DNA of 64,000 nt from assembly GCF_900637205.1 (NCBI RefSeq), contig NZ_LR134355.1, positions 1,550,001 to 1,614,000 on the forward strand. Reading direction: 5' to 3'. This stretch comes from Mycolicibacterium chitae. GTDB taxonomy: Bacteria; Actinomycetota; Actinomycetes; Mycobacteriales; Mycobacteriaceae. The notes beneath the pieces were generated by a model, which was given only the letters and a program-made list of their open reading frames with translations, had not been told where the DNA came from and made no database searches. Each line of letters begins with the position of its first letter. Position 1 is the stretch's first letter. Below are positions 47,409 to 57,264 of this stretch, in pieces. The translations under genes were made by a program, and so were the position numbers.

Positions 47409-47821
47409 TGGGCGAGCGTTACATCACACCGGTCCCGGTGCGTTGGTCGGACATCGACATGTACCAACACATCAACCATGCGACCATGGTGACCATCCTC
47501 GAGGAGGCCCGGGTTCCGTTCCTGTCCGACGCCTTCGGCCCCACCATCACCACCACCGGACTGCTGATCGCCGAGGTCAAGGTGTCCTACAAGGGGCAGC
47601 TGCGGCTGGTGGATTCGCCACTGCAGGTGACCATCTGGGTGAACCGGCTGCGCGCGGTCGATTTCACGCTGGGCTACGAGGTCCGGTCGGTCAACGCCGA
47701 TCCGGATTCGCGGCCCGCCGTCATCGCCGAAACCCAGCTGGCCGCTTTCGATATCGACGAACAGAAGCTGGTCCGGCTCTCGCCGGAGCACCGCGAGTAC
47801 CTGCAGCGGTGGCTGCGGTGA
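47408..47821 (+). CDS. Hotdog-fold acyl-CoA thioesterase (YbgC/4HBT type)
   Basis: A 137-residue 4-hydroxybenzoyl-CoA thioesterase family protein. VRWSDIDMYQHINHATMV contains the catalytic Asp and the HxNH-type turn, followed by FLSDAFGPTI. The first base of ATG is the last base of the gdh stop, and its stop overlaps the next gene's GTG, so gdh-thioesterase-unknown form one coupled unit (Rv2476c-Rv2474c order). Substrate unknown. Confidence 0.85.
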   Translation: MGERYITPVPVRWSDIDMYQHINHATMVTILEEARVPFLSDAFGPTITTTGLLIAEVKVSYKGQLRLVDSPLQVTIWVNRLRAVDFTLGYEVRSVNADPDSRPAVIAETQLAAFDIDEQKLVRLSPEHREYLQRWLR

Positions 47822-48483
47822 CGTTTCCGCCGGCGGAACGCGGCCTGTGGCTCTCCGGTGACTTCGACCGGATCGACCTGGCCATCTTCACCGACCGCGC
47901 CCTGCGGCTGGACGACGCCGCGGTGATCCGGCTGCGCACCCGCGGCCCCGACACGGTGATTGCCTGGGTGGCAACGGGTTTCGATGTGCTGGCTAGTCGC
48001 GTGGTGGGCGGCAGGGTCAAGCCCGAGGATCTGTCGGCCGGCGCCGACGCGTTGGCGATGGGCCTGGCGGCGGGGCCCGGGGCGGGCTACGTCGACCCGG
48101 GGTTCGCGATGGATTCGGCGTGGCACGGCGGCCTGCCGCCGGAGTCCGGGTTCGTCCACGTCGACGACGTCCCGGCCCGGGTGATGCTCGACCTCGCCGA
48201 CCGCGGGGCCGAGTTGGCCCGCGAGCACGGCAGCGCGCACGGCCCGCCGGTGTCGCTGCTGGACCAGGAGGTCATCGCGGTCAGCGCCGGTGACGTCAGC
48301 GTGGGCGTGCCGATGCGCTGCGTATTCGCCCTGACCGCAATGGGTTTCCTGCCGCAGTCGGCGCAGGACGTGGCGGCCGACGAGATCGTGCGGGTGCGGG
48401 CGCAGGCGGCTTGGCTGCGGATCGACGCCCGGTTCGGCTCGGTCTACCGGCGCCGCGGCGACCCCTCGGTGGTGCTGCGCTGA
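47818..48483 (+). CDS. Conserved mycobacterial protein of unknown function (Rv2474c type)
   Basis: A 221-residue protein read from GTG 47818 (GTGA overlap with the thioesterase stop). It is rich in beta and small residues (IRLRTRGPDTVIAWVATGFD; AGDVSVGVPMRCVFALTAMG), without signal peptide, membrane helix or recognised catalytic motif. Position alone matches Rv2474c. Convergent with glbO, with 4 bp between stops. Confidence 0.75.
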   Translation: MTFPPAERGLWLSGDFDRIDLAIFTDRALRLDDAAVIRLRTRGPDTVIAWVATGFDVLASRVVGGRVKPEDLSAGADALAMGLAAGPGAGYVDPGFAMDSAWHGGLPPESGFVHVDDVPARVMLDLADRGAELAREHGSAHGPPVSLLDQEVIAVSAGDVSVGVPMRCVFALTAMGFLPQSAQDVAADEIVRVRAQAAWLRIDARFGSVYRRRGDPSVVLR

Positions 48484-48487
48484 ACCC

Positions 48488-48889
48488 TCAGAACGGGGCG
48501 TTCACCATGGCCTCGGCGGCCATCTCCAGGTAGTCCAGCAGTTCCCGGCGGTGCGCGTCGTCCAGCGTCACGGAATCGATCTCGGCGATGGCGGTGCGCA
48601 TGCACCGCAGCCACGCGTCGCGTTCGATGAAGCCGATCCGGTACGGGACGTGCCGCATCCGTAGCCGCGGATGCCCGCGTTGATCGGAGTAGGTGCGCGG
48701 CCCGCCCCAGTACTGCTCGAGGAACATCCGTAGCCGGTTCTCGGCGCCCTCGAAATCGTCCTCCGGGTAGAGCGGGCGCAGGATCTCGTCCTCGCGCACC
48801 AGCTGATAGAACCGCGAGACGATGGCGTCGAAGGTGCGGTGGCCGCCGACGGCGTCATAGAACGACTGTGTTTGGTCCACCTCTCCCAT
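48488..48889 (-). CDS. glbO: Truncated hemoglobin O
   Basis: A 133-residue group II truncated globin. [20 protein letters not shown] at the N-terminus, [20 protein letters not shown], the distal/CD1 region [25 protein letters not shown] in parts ([13 protein letters not shown] with the proximal His), and [11 protein letters not shown] with the Trp G8 that marks TrHbO. It binds O2 and is linked to respiration or NO/peroxide chemistry. Corresponds to Rv2470. Confidence 0.95.
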   Translation of the reverse strand: MGEVDQTQSFYDAVGGHRTFDAIVSRFYQLVREDEILRPLYPEDDFEGAENRLRMFLEQYWGGPRTYSDQRGHPRLRMRHVPYRIGFIERDAWLRCMRTAIAEIDSVTLDDAHRRELLDYLEMAAEAMVNAPF

Positions 48890-48895
48890 TGTGGC

Positions 48896-49939
48896 TCAGG
48901 ACGGGATTCGCGCCAGGATGCGGTCGGCGATCGTCCCGGCCTCGCCGGAGACGCTGGGCGACACCAGGCTGACCTCGATGACGGTTTTGCCGCGCACCGC
49001 CATGATGCGGGCCTGCGGCACACCCGGCCCGGTGGTGATGGTGTTCTGCAGCGTGACGCGCTCGGCGGTCCCGCCCGGGGTGCCGATGTCCCAGCTCAGA
49101 TCGCCGCTGGAGGCCGTGACGGTGAAGGTCTTGCCCGCGCACTCCTGCCATTGCGCCCGGTTCTCGGCGACGAAGTCGCGCGCCGCGGCGGGGCTGCGGA
49201 ACTCCGCGGCGAGCTGCTCGACCATGGTCGCGTTGCTGGTGTCGCTGAAGCTCGAGCGCTGGAACCCGACCGCGCCGCTCTTGTCGTAGACGGTGTCGAT
49301 GCCCGGGGCCACCGCACCCACGCACTCCGCCGGATCCGCGCTCGCGTCGCCGGCTTCCCCGGAGCCGCCGCCGGAACCGGACTTCGTCTCGCTCATCCGG
49401 GGCATGTCCAGCAGCGAACGCACCTCGTCGAGGCTCAGCAACACCGGTGCCGTCGCCGGCAGTTGTCGCGACGGTGCCGTCGGCTGGGTGGGGGAGACCA
49501 CCTGATCCGGTGCCGTCGCGGTCACCGAGGAGTTCTCCCGGGGCCCACTGGCCAGGACCAAGGACAGCGCCACCCCGACGACAGCGACGGCGATGAGCGC
49601 ATACGACAGCGTCACCCCGATCAGCGCGCGGTCGCGGCCCCGCTGCCCGGTGCGAGCGATCTGACCCAGCGCCAGGTGGCCCAGCACCGCGCCGACGGGG
49701 GCGAACAGGAACGCGAACACGATCGACCACGTCGCCAGCGGGTTCGTCGGCGGGTGCGGGTATGGCGGCGGATAGCCGCCCGGGCCCGGTGGCGGACCGT
49801 ACGGGCCGTACCCGCCGTAGGGCTGCGCAGGCGGGTAGGGCACGCCGGCCGGCGGCTGCCCATACGGATACTGAGGCCCCGGCGGACCCGTGTACTCAGG
49901 ACCTCCCGGGTGGTAGTTGCCGTAGGTCATACCCGCCAT
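48896..49939 (-). CDS. Membrane protein with DUF4190 and PknH-type extracellular sensor domain
   Basis: A 347-residue protein. A Pro/Gly/Tyr-rich cytoplasmic N-terminus (about residues 1-66) is followed by two membrane helices of DUF4190 type (WSIVFAFLFAPVGAVLGHLAL; ALIGVTLSYALIAVAVVGVA) and an exported C-terminal domain with LLSLDEVRSLLDMP and two Cys (AECVGAV; WQECAGKTFTV) typical of the PknH_C-like sensor domain. No kinase domain is present. An internal ATG at 49930 is an alternative start. It lies 6 bp upstream of glbO on the same strand and could be cotranscribed. Confidence 0.83.
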   Translation of the reverse strand: MAGMTYGNYHPGGPEYTGPPGPQYPYGQPPAGVPYPPAQPYGGYGPYGPPPGPGGYPPPYPHPPTNPLATWSIVFAFLFAPVGAVLGHLALGQIARTGQRGRDRALIGVTLSYALIAVAVVGVALSLVLASGPRENSSVTATAPDQVVSPTQPTAPSRQLPATAPVLLSLDEVRSLLDMPRMSETKSGSGGGSGEAGDASADPAECVGAVAPGIDTVYDKSGAVGFQRSSFSDTSNATMVEQLAAEFRSPAAARDFVAENRAQWQECAGKTFTVTASSGDLSWDIGTPGGTAERVTLQNTITTGPGVPQARIMAVRGKTVIEVSLVSPSVSGEAGTIADRILARIPS

Positions 49940-50077
49940 TCAAGCGGATTGCGTTTGGGCCGTGGACACCGGGCGACGTTGTGCGATACCCGCTGTTCAC
50001 GTGATTGACCTGCGAACACGATCAGAATTGTCGTGCGCTTGGCCCCAATCCGTGGTGGACTGTCCGACGGAGGACCT

Positions 50078-50737
50078 ATGGCGCAGCGCAAACGCAACCT
50101 GGCTAGAAGGATGGGCTCCCGAGCGTCGGCTAACCCGACGGGGCCCAGCGGGGGCACGTCGCTGCACAGTGTGGAAACCGCCGCAGCACCCCCGCACGCC
50201 CCCTATGACGGCGTCTCGCTGTGGAGTCGACGACGGGTCCTGTTGCTCAACGCCACCTACGAACCGCTGACCGCGCTGCCCATGCGGCGGGCGATCGTCA
50301 TGGTGCTCTGCGGCAAGGCCGACGTGGTGCACGACGACCCCGCCGGCCCCGTCGTGCACTCCGCGACGCGCGCCATCGCGGTGCCCTCGGTGATCCGGCT
50401 GCGCACCTACGTGCGGGTGCCTTACCGCGCCCGGATCCCGATGACCCGGGCGGCGCTGATGCACCGGGACCGGTTCCGCTGCGCCTACTGCGGCACCAAG
50501 GCCGACACCATCGACCACGTGGTGCCCCGCAGCCGCGGCGGCGAGCACACCTGGGAGAACTGCGTGGCGTGCTGTTCGACGTGCAACCACCGCAAGGCCG
50601 ACAAGCTGCTTTCCGAGCTCGGCTGGGACCTGCGGTTGGCGCCGCTGCCCCCGAAGGGACAGCACTGGCGGCTGCTGTCGACCATCAAGGAGCTCGATCC
50701 GGCCTGGATGCGCTACCTCGGCGAGGGCGCGGCCTGA
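50078..50737 (+). CDS. HNH endonuclease (Rv2469c type)
   Basis: A 219-residue protein. ATG 50078 has a GGAGG site eight bases upstream. The middle part (LLLNATYEPLTALPMRRAIV) is typical of the actinobacterial RecA-linked HNH group. The HNH motif is RFRCAYCGTKADTIDHVVPRSRGG, given in parts: CAYC, DHVVPRSRGG, ENCVACCSTCNHRK. Probably a DNase in repair or restriction; no evidence here for either. Confidence 0.88.
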   Translation: MAQRKRNLARRMGSRASANPTGPSGGTSLHSVETAAAPPHAPYDGVSLWSRRRVLLLNATYEPLTALPMRRAIVMVLCGKADVVHDDPAGPVVHSATRAIAVPSVIRLRTYVRVPYRARIPMTRAALMHRDRFRCAYCGTKADTIDHVVPRSRGGEHTWENCVACCSTCNHRKADKLLSELGWDLRLAPLPPKGQHWRLLSTIKELDPAWMRYLGEGAA

Positions 50738-50790
50738 CTTTGGGCCGCCTTGCGCGGCCGTGCGAACGACCGTGAGATAAGTTGATCCCC

Positions 50791-51024
50791 GTGAGTGCCT
50801 TACTTACCTGGACGATCATCATCGGCGTGACGCTGGCGGTCGGCGCGTTCTTCGCGCTGCTGACATTGCCGAAAAAGGGACCGCGCCCGCCGTCCTACAA
50901 GCTGCCCGAGGAGTGGACCCACGGCCCGCTGCTGTGGGCCGCCACCGAAGAGAAGATCGGCAGCGCCGGGCACGGCCACGGCGCCGAGTTCACCGTGGGA
51001 GGTGGCGCAAGTGGCAAGTGGTGA
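50791..51024 (+). CDS. Small membrane protein, 77 aa
   Basis: GTG 50791 gives [20 protein letters not shown], a single N-terminal membrane helix, then a Pro-rich hydrophilic part ([22 protein letters not shown]) ending in Gly/His. A TTG at 50782 is a possible earlier start. It overlaps the DUF5130 gene by 23 nt, and the two are probably coexpressed as in other mycobacteria. Function unknown. Confidence 0.72.
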   Translation: MSALLTWTIIIGVTLAVGAFFALLTLPKKGPRPPSYKLPEEWTHGPLLWAATEEKIGSAGHGHGAEFTVGGGASGKW

Positions 51025-51490
51025 GCATGGCACGCAGGTGGTGCCGGTAGATCCGGATTCGCTGCCGTTCGGCTGGGCGATCACATCCAGCGGTCGGCTC
51101 TCCGGCGTCGTCGAACCGGGCGAGATCTCGCAGTACGACCCGTTCTCGATCAAGGAACTCGTCGAGGTCGACGAGGCGCTGAAGTGGGGCTCGCGGGCGT
51201 CGAAGGCCCGGTTCGCGGTCTACCTCGGTGACCTCGGTCCCGACCCGGCCGCCGAGGCCCGCAAGCTGCTGGCCCGGGTGCCCACCCCCAACGACGCGGT
51301 GCTGCTCGCCGTCTCGCCCAACCAGAAGGCCATCGAGGTCGTCTATGGCGAGGGTGTGCGGGGTCGCGGCGCGGAAGCCGCGGCGCCGCTGGGCGTGGCC
51401 GCGGCCGCGTCGTCGTTCAAGGAAGGCAACCTGATCGACGGCCTGGTGAGCGCGATCCGCGTCCTCAGCGCCGGCATCTCCCGCCCCTAG
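51002..51490 (+). CDS. DUF5130 / TPM-like protein (Rv2468c type)
   Basis: A 162-residue protein with the TPM-like fold pattern: [39 protein letters not shown] and [20 protein letters not shown]. It has no membrane segment of its own but follows a small membrane protein whose 3' end it overlaps; GTG 51002 or GTG 51011 may be the start. Function unknown. Confidence 0.8.
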   Translation: MAQVASGEHGTQVVPVDPDSLPFGWAITSSGRLSGVVEPGEISQYDPFSIKELVEVDEALKWGSRASKARFAVYLGDLGPDPAAEARKLLARVPTPNDAVLLAVSPNQKAIEVVYGEGVRGRGAEAAAPLGVAAAASSFKEGNLIDGLVSAIRVLSAGISRP

Positions 51491-51513
51491 GTTTTCTCAG
51501 CGCGAACGTGCAT

Positions 51514-51537
51514 GTCCCCGGCCGCAACGCCGGGGAC
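51514..51537. terminator. Hairpin between convergent DUF5130 and pepN genes
   Basis: GTCCCCGGC (51514-51522) pairs perfectly with GCCGGGGAC (51529-51537) around a CGCAAC loop in the 76-bp convergent gap. There is no long T run, so it is a likely but weak bidirectional terminator. Confidence 0.5.
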
Positions 51538-51566
51538 TTCGCGTTTCCTGCGCACGCTCGCGCCCG

Positions 51567-54170
51567 TCAGCCGGCGTCGAACTGCCGCGCCCGCAGGGCC
51601 CGCACCACCCCGGCACGCCCCTCGACCACCAGCCGGCGCAGCGCCGACGGCAACTCGGGATCGGCCAGGAAGCGGTCCGCCGCGTCGACGGCGGCGTCGC
51701 TGATGTCCCAGCCCGGGTACAGCCCGATGACCACCGTCTGCGCCACCTCGCTGGACCGCCGCTCCCAGACCCCGCGGATCGCCTCGAAGTACCGCTGCGA
51801 GAACGGGCGCAGCACCTCGGCCTGACCCGGTGCGACGAACCCGGTGATGATCGCCCGGGCGGTGATGTTGGCCAGGGTGTCGTCCTCGATCACCTGTTCC
51901 CAGGCGGCGTCCTTGACCGCGGCCTGCGGGCGCGCCGCCGACGCGGCCGCCGCGCTGCGCTTGCCCGCGGCGGTGTTGTCCCGCTCGGCCTCGGCGTCGA
52001 TGAAGGGGGTCTCGGGCCCGTCGGCGTCGATCCGGCCGGCACCGGCCAGCGCCGTGACGATGCGCCAGCGCAGGTCGGTGTCGATCACCAGACCGGCCAA
52101 CCCGTGGTCGGCGGGGTCCTGGTCCAGCAGGTCGGCGAGCAGGGTGGTGTGTGGCGTCGAGAGCACCGACGACGTGCACAGCGAGTTGACGAACGCCAAC
52201 TGGTGATCCGAGCCGGGCTCGGCGGCGCGGGCCAGCTCGACCAGGCGGTCGGCGAACGCCGGCCAGCCCTCGGCCTTCGCCCACCCGGGTTCGGCGTAGG
52301 AGCCCAGCGCGGTCTGCGCCTGCAGCAGCAGGCGTTGGGCCACACCGACTTCGGTCTCGGCGCCGATGCCGCGCAGCACCAGGGCGATGAAGTCGCGGGC
52401 CTTCAGCTCCGCGTCGCGGGTCATCTCCCAGGCCGCCGACCACGCGAGGGTGCGGGGCAGCGGATCGGCGATGTCGGCGATGCGGTTCAGCAGCGTCTCG
52501 AGCGATTCCGGGTCCAGCCGGAGCGAGCAGTAGGTCAGGTCGTCGTCGTTGACGATGATCAGCTTGCCGCGCGAAACACCCTGCAGCTCGGGAACTTCGG
52601 TCGCCTCGCCTTCGACGTCGAGCTCGTGGCGGTGGACCCGGACCAGCTTGCCGGAACCGTCGTCGTCGTAGATGCCGACGGCCAGCCGGTGCACCCGGGT
52701 CTCGCCGGCGCCCGGCGCCGCCCCGCTCTGCAGCACCGCGAACCGGGTGAACCTGCCGTCGCCGTCGACGTCGAACTCGGGGCGCAGCGTGTTCAGGCCG
52801 GTGGTCTTGAGCCACTGCCGGCCCCACCCCGACAGGTCGCGGCCCGACGACTTCTCCAGCGCGCCCAGCAGATCCCCGAAGGTGGCGTTGGCGAACGCGT
52901 GGTCGCGGAAGTAGTCACGCAGGCCGGCCAGGAAGGACTCCTCGCCGACGTAGGCCACCAGCTGCTTGAGCACGCTGGCGCCCTTGGCGTAGGTGATGCC
53001 GTCGAAGTTGACCTCGACGGCGGCCAGGTCGGGGATGTCCGCGGCGACCGGGTGCGTCGACGGCAGCTGGTCCTGCCGGTAGGCCCACGACTTCTCCACG
53101 TTGGCGAAAGTCGTCCAGGCCTCGGTGTATTCGGTGGCCGCCGCCTGGCAGAGCACGGAGGCGAACGTCGCGAACGACTCGTTGAGCCACAGGTCGTCCC
53201 ACCAGGTCATGGTCACCAGGTCGCCGAACCACATGTGCGCCATCTCGTGCAGCACGGTCTCGGAGCGCCGCTCGTAGGAGTAGCGGGTGACCTTGGACCG
53301 GAACACGTAGTCCTCGAGGAACGTGACCGCCCCGGCGTTCTCCATGGCACCGGCGTTGAACTCCGGGACGAACAGCTGGTCGTACTTGCCGAACGCGTAG
53401 GGAATGCCGAAGTTCTTGTGGTAGAAGCCGAATCCCTGCTTGGTCTCGGTGAACAACCGCTCGTGGTCCATGTACTGGGCCAGCGAGGCGCGGCAGAACA
53501 AGCCCAGCGGGATCTCGCCGTGCTCGTCGGTGTACACGTCGCGCCACACCGCGTACGGCCCGGCGATCAGCGCCACCAGGTAGGTGCTCATCCGCGGCGT
53601 GGTGGCGAAGGTGTGCACCTTGGCGCCGCCGTCGCCGTCCTCGACCAGCGTGGTGGCGCCGTTGGAGATCACCTCCCAGTGCGCGGGCGCGGTGACGGTG
53701 ACGTCGAAGGCGGCCTTGAGGTCGGGCTGGTCGAAGCACGCGAACATCCGCTTGGCGTCGGCGGTTTCGAACTGCGAGTACAGGTACACCTCGCCGTCGA
53801 CGGGGTCGACGAAGCGGTGCAGGCCCTCGCCGGTGTTCGAGTAGAGGCAGTCCGCGTCGACGACGACGACGTTGTGCTCGGCGAGGCCCCGCAGCGGGAT
53901 GCCGGTGGACTCGTCGTAGCCGGAGACGTCGATGTCGTGGCCGTTGAGCGTGGCGCTGCGAATGCGGTCCGCGGCGAGGTCCAGGTAGCTGTCGGCGCCG
54001 GCCAGCGCGGCGAACTCGACGGTGGTGATCGAGCGGAAGGTGCGCTCGCCGGGGGCGCCGTTGCCGTCGGTGACATCCAGCGTGATGCGGTAGCTGTCGA
54101 CGGTGATCAGCGCGGCCCGTTCGATGGCCTGGTCATGAGTCAGATTCGGAAGTGCCACGCTCGCCAACAT
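51567..54170 (-). CDS. pepN: Aminopeptidase N (M1 family zinc metallopeptidase)
   Basis: An 867-residue M1 peptidase. The substrate-binding GAMENAG, zinc motif [13 protein letters not shown] (HExxH) and downstream NESFA with the third zinc ligand are all present, followed by the ERAP1-like C-terminal helical domain (about residues 540-867). It removes N-terminal residues from peptides in the cytosol. ATG 54170 ([20 protein letters not shown]) matches the actinobacterial N-terminus; the open frame upstream overlaps the divergent gene and is ignored. Corresponds to Rv2467. Confidence 0.95.
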   Translation of the reverse strand: MLASVALPNLTHDQAIERAALITVDSYRITLDVTDGNGAPGERTFRSITTVEFAALAGADSYLDLAADRIRSATLNGHDIDVSGYDESTGIPLRGLAEHNVVVVDADCLYSNTGEGLHRFVDPVDGEVYLYSQFETADAKRMFACFDQPDLKAAFDVTVTAPAHWEVISNGATTLVEDGDGGAKVHTFATTPRMSTYLVALIAGPYAVWRDVYTDEHGEIPLGLFCRASLAQYMDHERLFTETKQGFGFYHKNFGIPYAFGKYDQLFVPEFNAGAMENAGAVTFLEDYVFRSKVTRYSYERRSETVLHEMAHMWFGDLVTMTWWDDLWLNESFATFASVLCQAAATEYTEAWTTFANVEKSWAYRQDQLPSTHPVAADIPDLAAVEVNFDGITYAKGASVLKQLVAYVGEESFLAGLRDYFRDHAFANATFGDLLGALEKSSGRDLSGWGRQWLKTTGLNTLRPEFDVDGDGRFTRFAVLQSGAAPGAGETRVHRLAVGIYDDDGSGKLVRVHRHELDVEGEATEVPELQGVSRGKLIIVNDDDLTYCSLRLDPESLETLLNRIADIADPLPRTLAWSAAWEMTRDAELKARDFIALVLRGIGAETEVGVAQRLLLQAQTALGSYAEPGWAKAEGWPAFADRLVELARAAEPGSDHQLAFVNSLCTSSVLSTPHTTLLADLLDQDPADHGLAGLVIDTDLRWRIVTALAGAGRIDADGPETPFIDAEAERDNTAAGKRSAAAASAARPQAAVKDAAWEQVIEDDTLANITARAIITGFVAPGQAEVLRPFSQRYFEAIRGVWERRSSEVAQTVVIGLYPGWDISDAAVDAADRFLADPELPSALRRLVVEGRAGVVRALRARQFDAG

Positions 54171-54255
54171 TAGTCGGCACTGGGGAACACTTGCCGGGTA
54201 CACGCAGTTGTGTGAACCGGGGGAGTGGCCCCCACGCCGTCGAAAGGATGCTCTC

Positions 54256-54864
54256 GTGCCCGCCAAAGATGTCGCAGAATTCTGGTTCGATCCGCTGTGC
54301 CCGTGGTGCTGGATCACCTCGCGCTGGATCCTCGAGGTGGAGAAGGTCCGCGACATCGAGGTGAAGTTCCACGTGATGAGCCTCGCGGTGCTCAACGAGG
54401 GCCGCGATCTGCCCGAGGACTATCAGGAGCGGATGAAGCAGGCGTGGGGCCCGGTGCGCGTCGCGATCGCCGCCGAGCAGGCCAAGGGCCCGGAGATCCT
54501 GCGGCCGCTCTACACCGCGATGGGCACGCAGATCCACAACAAGGGCAACAAGGACTTCGCCGACGTCATCGCCAAGTCCCTGGCCGAGGTCGGCCTGCCC
54601 GCCGAACTGGCCGAGGCCGCCACCACCGACAAGTACGACGAGGCGCTGCGCAAGAGCCACCACGCCGGGATGGATGCCGTCGGCGACGACGTCGGCACGC
54701 CCACCATCCACGTCAACGGGGTCGCGTTCTTCGGCCCGGTGCTGTCGCGGATTCCGCGCGGTGAGCAGGCCGGCAAGCTGTGGGACGCCTCGGTGATCTT
54801 CGCCGCGTACCCGCACTTCTGGGAGCTCAAGCGTTCGCGCACCGAGTCCCCCGAGTTCGACTGA
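54256..54864 (+). CDS. DsbA-like mycothiol-dependent reductase (Rv2466c type)
   Basis: A 202-residue thioredoxin-fold protein with active site [14 protein letters not shown] (CPWC) near residues 13-20 and a helical insertion (about 50-145). Cis-Pro region is [10 protein letters not shown]. In M. tuberculosis Rv2466c is a mycothiol-dependent oxidoreductase induced by oxidative stress; the same is expected here. GTG start at 54256 follows GAAAGGA. Divergent from pepN. Confidence 0.88.
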   Translation: MPAKDVAEFWFDPLCPWCWITSRWILEVEKVRDIEVKFHVMSLAVLNEGRDLPEDYQERMKQAWGPVRVAIAAEQAKGPEILRPLYTAMGTQIHNKGNKDFADVIAKSLAEVGLPAELAEAATTDKYDEALRKSHHAGMDAVGDDVGTPTIHVNGVAFFGPVLSRIPRGEQAGKLWDASVIFAAYPHFWELKRSRTESPEFD

Positions 54865-54979
54865 GGCCCGCCTCGCCGCCGGCGGGCTGACCCGTCGGCG
54901 GCGAGAACCGGTCATTGACAACCGCAGCAAACTCCACGCACAATCTGAGAACATCGGTTATCAGATTGCGAGGGACACC

Positions 54980-55930
54980 ATGAGCGTGCCGATCCGAAGC
55001 CGGAACCGCCCCCGGGCCCGGCGCCGAGCGCCGCGGGAGTTGCGGGATCTGATGACCACGATCGGCCTGACCAACGGCGTCGCGAACATCATCATGCAGC
55101 TGTCGCTGCCACCGGTCGGCCACGGCGTGAGCGAGAGCCGCGTGCAGTCGGGCAGCCCCCGGCGCTACCCGCTCAAGCGAGCGCGCACCACGGGGCAGTA
55201 CCTCGCGCTGTCGGTGTTGGGCAGCGACGAGGACCGCGACGTCATGCGCAGCGCCGTCGCCGAGGTCCACAAAGAGGTGTACTCCCGGGCCGAGAGCCCC
55301 GTCCGCTACAGCGGCAACAGCCGCGAGCTGCAGATCTGGGTCGCGATGTGCCTGTTCAAGTACTACGTGGACCAGTACACCTTCGTGTACGGCCCGCTCG
55401 ACGAGGCCACCCTGGACACGCTGACCAAGGCGGCCGAACCGCTGGCCACCGGCGTCAACGTGCAACCCGGCGAGTGGCCGCAGACCTGGGCCGAATACCG
55501 CGCCCGCTGGGACGCCACGCTGCCGCAGCTGTCCATCGATCCCGTGGTGCACCGCGAGTTCGAGACCCTGTCGGACCTGACGTTCGTCGGGGAGGCCTGG
55601 GGCGCAATCGGATACGCGCTGGCGTGGCTGCCGGGGCCGGCCTACCGGTTCATGACCCGCGCGACGCTGCCACCGGAGTTCCGCGCGCTGATGGGGTGGG
55701 ACTGGACCGCGGCCGACCAACGCCGGTTCGACCGGGTACTGGCGGTGCTGCGCCGCGTCGACCCGGTGATCAACCCGTTCGCGATGCAACTGGCCTACCG
55801 TCTGCAGGTGGCCGACTTCCGGCTGCGCCGCCGGCTCGGGCTGCCGGTGCTGGGCACGCTGAAGATCAACGAGACCCTGATCCGCGACGGCGGCGGCCGC
55901 CGCCGGTTGGCCCGGCGCCGCGCGGGGTAG
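54980..55930 (+). CDS. MpaB-like oxygenase family protein (DUF2236)
   Basis: A 316-residue protein with the DUF2236/MpaB pattern: GHGVSESRVQSG near residues 48-59, RTTGQYLALSVLG, VAEVHKEVYS (a likely heme-contacting His), NSRELQIWVAMCLFKYYVD and PPEFRALMGWDW. Related proteins (latex-clearing Lcp, fungal MpaB) are heme-dependent oxygenases. The N-terminus is very basic. ATG 54980. Substrate unknown. Confidence 0.8.
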   Translation: MSVPIRSRNRPRARRRAPRELRDLMTTIGLTNGVANIIMQLSLPPVGHGVSESRVQSGSPRRYPLKRARTTGQYLALSVLGSDEDRDVMRSAVAEVHKEVYSRAESPVRYSGNSRELQIWVAMCLFKYYVDQYTFVYGPLDEATLDTLTKAAEPLATGVNVQPGEWPQTWAEYRARWDATLPQLSIDPVVHREFETLSDLTFVGEAWGAIGYALAWLPGPAYRFMTRATLPPEFRALMGWDWTAADQRRFDRVLAVLRRVDPVINPFAMQLAYRLQVADFRLRRRLGLPVLGTLKINETLIRDGGGRRRLARRRAG

Positions 55931-55983
55931 CCCGGCCCGAGCGCGTTCGCGGGGGGACCTGGGCAGCGGTTAGGGTAACCGCC

Positions 55984-56457
55984 ATGCGCGTCTACCTCGG
56001 TGCCGATCACGCCGGCTACGAACTCAAAGCTGCCATCGTCGACCACCTCAAGTCCAAGGGGCACGAGCCGATCGACTGCGGCGCCTTCGAGTACGACGCC
56101 GAGGACGACTACCCCGCGTTCTGCATCGCGGCCGCGGCCAAGACCGTCGCGGACCCGGGCAGCCTGGGCATCGTGCTCGGCGGCTCGGGCAACGGCGAGC
56201 AGATCGCGGCGAACAAGGTGCCCGGCGCCCGGTGCGCGCTGGCCTGGAGCGTCGAGACCGCGGAACTGGCCCGGCAGCACAACAACGCCCAGCTGATCGG
56301 CATCGGCGGCCGGATGCACACCGAGGAAGAGGCGTTGGCCATCGTCGACGCGTTCCTGGCCACCCCGTGGTCGGAGGCCGAACGGCATCAGCGGCGCATC
56401 GACATCCTCGCCGAGTACGAGAAGACGCACGACGCGCCCGCGGTCCCCGGCGCCTGA
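55984..56457 (+). CDS. rpiB: Ribose-5-phosphate isomerase B
   Basis: A 157-residue RpiB/LacAB family enzyme: YLGADHAGYELKAAI at the N-terminus, GIVLGGSGNGEQIAANKVPG (phosphate binding and the catalytic loop) and ARQHNNAQLIGIGGRMH. It interconverts ribose-5-phosphate and ribulose-5-phosphate. In the mycobacterial enzyme a Glu replaces the catalytic Cys of other bacteria, consistent with GNGEQ here. Corresponds to Rv2465c. Confidence 0.94.
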   Translation: MRVYLGADHAGYELKAAIVDHLKSKGHEPIDCGAFEYDAEDDYPAFCIAAAAKTVADPGSLGIVLGGSGNGEQIAANKVPGARCALAWSVETAELARQHNNAQLIGIGGRMHTEEEALAIVDAFLATPWSEAERHQRRIDILAEYEKTHDAPAVPGA

Positions 56458-56466
56458 CCGCACCCC

Positions 56467-57264
56467 ATGCCCGAGGGCCACACGCTGCACCGGCTCGCCC
56501 GGCTGCACCAGCGACGGTTCGGCCGCGCACCGGTGCGCGTCGGCAGCCCGCAGGGCCGGTTCACCGACGGTGCGGCCCTGGTCGACGGGCGCGTGCTGCG
56601 CAAGGCCGACGCCTGGGGCAAGCACCTGTTCCATCACTACGAGGGCGCCAAGGTGGTGCACGTTCACCTCGGCATCTACGGCACCTTCACCGAATTCGCG
56701 ACCGGTGACATCCCCGACCCGGTGGGGCAGGTCCGGATGCGCATGATCGGCACCGAGTACGGCACCGACCTGCGCGGGCCGATGATCTGCGAGGTGATCG
56801 AGGAGGCCGAGGTGCCCGACGTGCTGGCCCGCCTGGGTCCCGACCCGCTGCGGCCCGACGCCGACCCGTCGCTGGCATGGCAACGAATCAGCAAGTCCCG
56901 CAGGTCGATTGCCGCGCTGCTGATGGATCAGTCGGTGCTCGCCGGGGCGGGCAACATCTACCGCAGCGAGCTGCTGTTCCGGCACGGCATCGACCCGTTC
57001 CGGCCCGGGACCTCGATCACGGCCGACGAGTTCGCGCAGATGTGGGCGGACCTGGTGGCGCTGATGAAGATCGGGGTGCGGCGCGGGAAGATCATCGTGA
57101 TCCGGCCCGAGGACGACCACGGCGCGCCGGCCTACGGCCCGGGGCGGCCGCGGACCTATGTGTATCGCCGCGCCGGGGAGCCGTGCCGGCTGTGCGGCAC
57201 CGAGGTGCGCACCGCCGTGCTGGAAGGGCGCAACCTGTTCTGGTGCCCGGGCTGTCAGTCCTAG
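56467..57264 (+). CDS. nei2: Fpg/Nei family DNA glycosylase
   Basis: A 265-residue base-excision enzyme. Pro2-Glu3 (MPEGHTLHR) provide the catalytic N-terminus. SRRSIAALLMDQSVLAGAGNIYRSELLF is the H2TH region (quoted in parts: LLMDQSVLAGAGN), and the C-terminal zinc finger is CRLCGTEVRTA ... FWCPGC. It removes oxidised bases and cuts the abasic site. Nine bases after rpiB, so cotranscribed. It corresponds to Rv2464c. Its last 4 nt overlap the convergent gene. Confidence 0.92.
   Translation: MPEGHTLHRLARLHQRRFGRAPVRVGSPQGRFTDGAALVDGRVLRKADAWGKHLFHHYEGAKVVHVHLGIYGTFTEFATGDIPDPVGQVRMRMIGTEYGTDLRGPMICEVIEEAEVPDVLARLGPDPLRPDADPSLAWQRISKSRRSIAALLMDQSVLAGAGNIYRSELLFRHGIDPFRPGTSITADEFAQMWADLVALMKIGVRRGKIIVIRPEDDHGAPAYGPGRPRTYVYRRAGEPCRLCGTEVRTAVLEGRNLFWCPGCQS

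Noticed and set aside
54171..54395. N-terminal extension of pepN by 75 residues
   Set aside because: Overlaps the divergent CPWC reductase gene and its start region; family N-terminus begins at the ATG at 54170.
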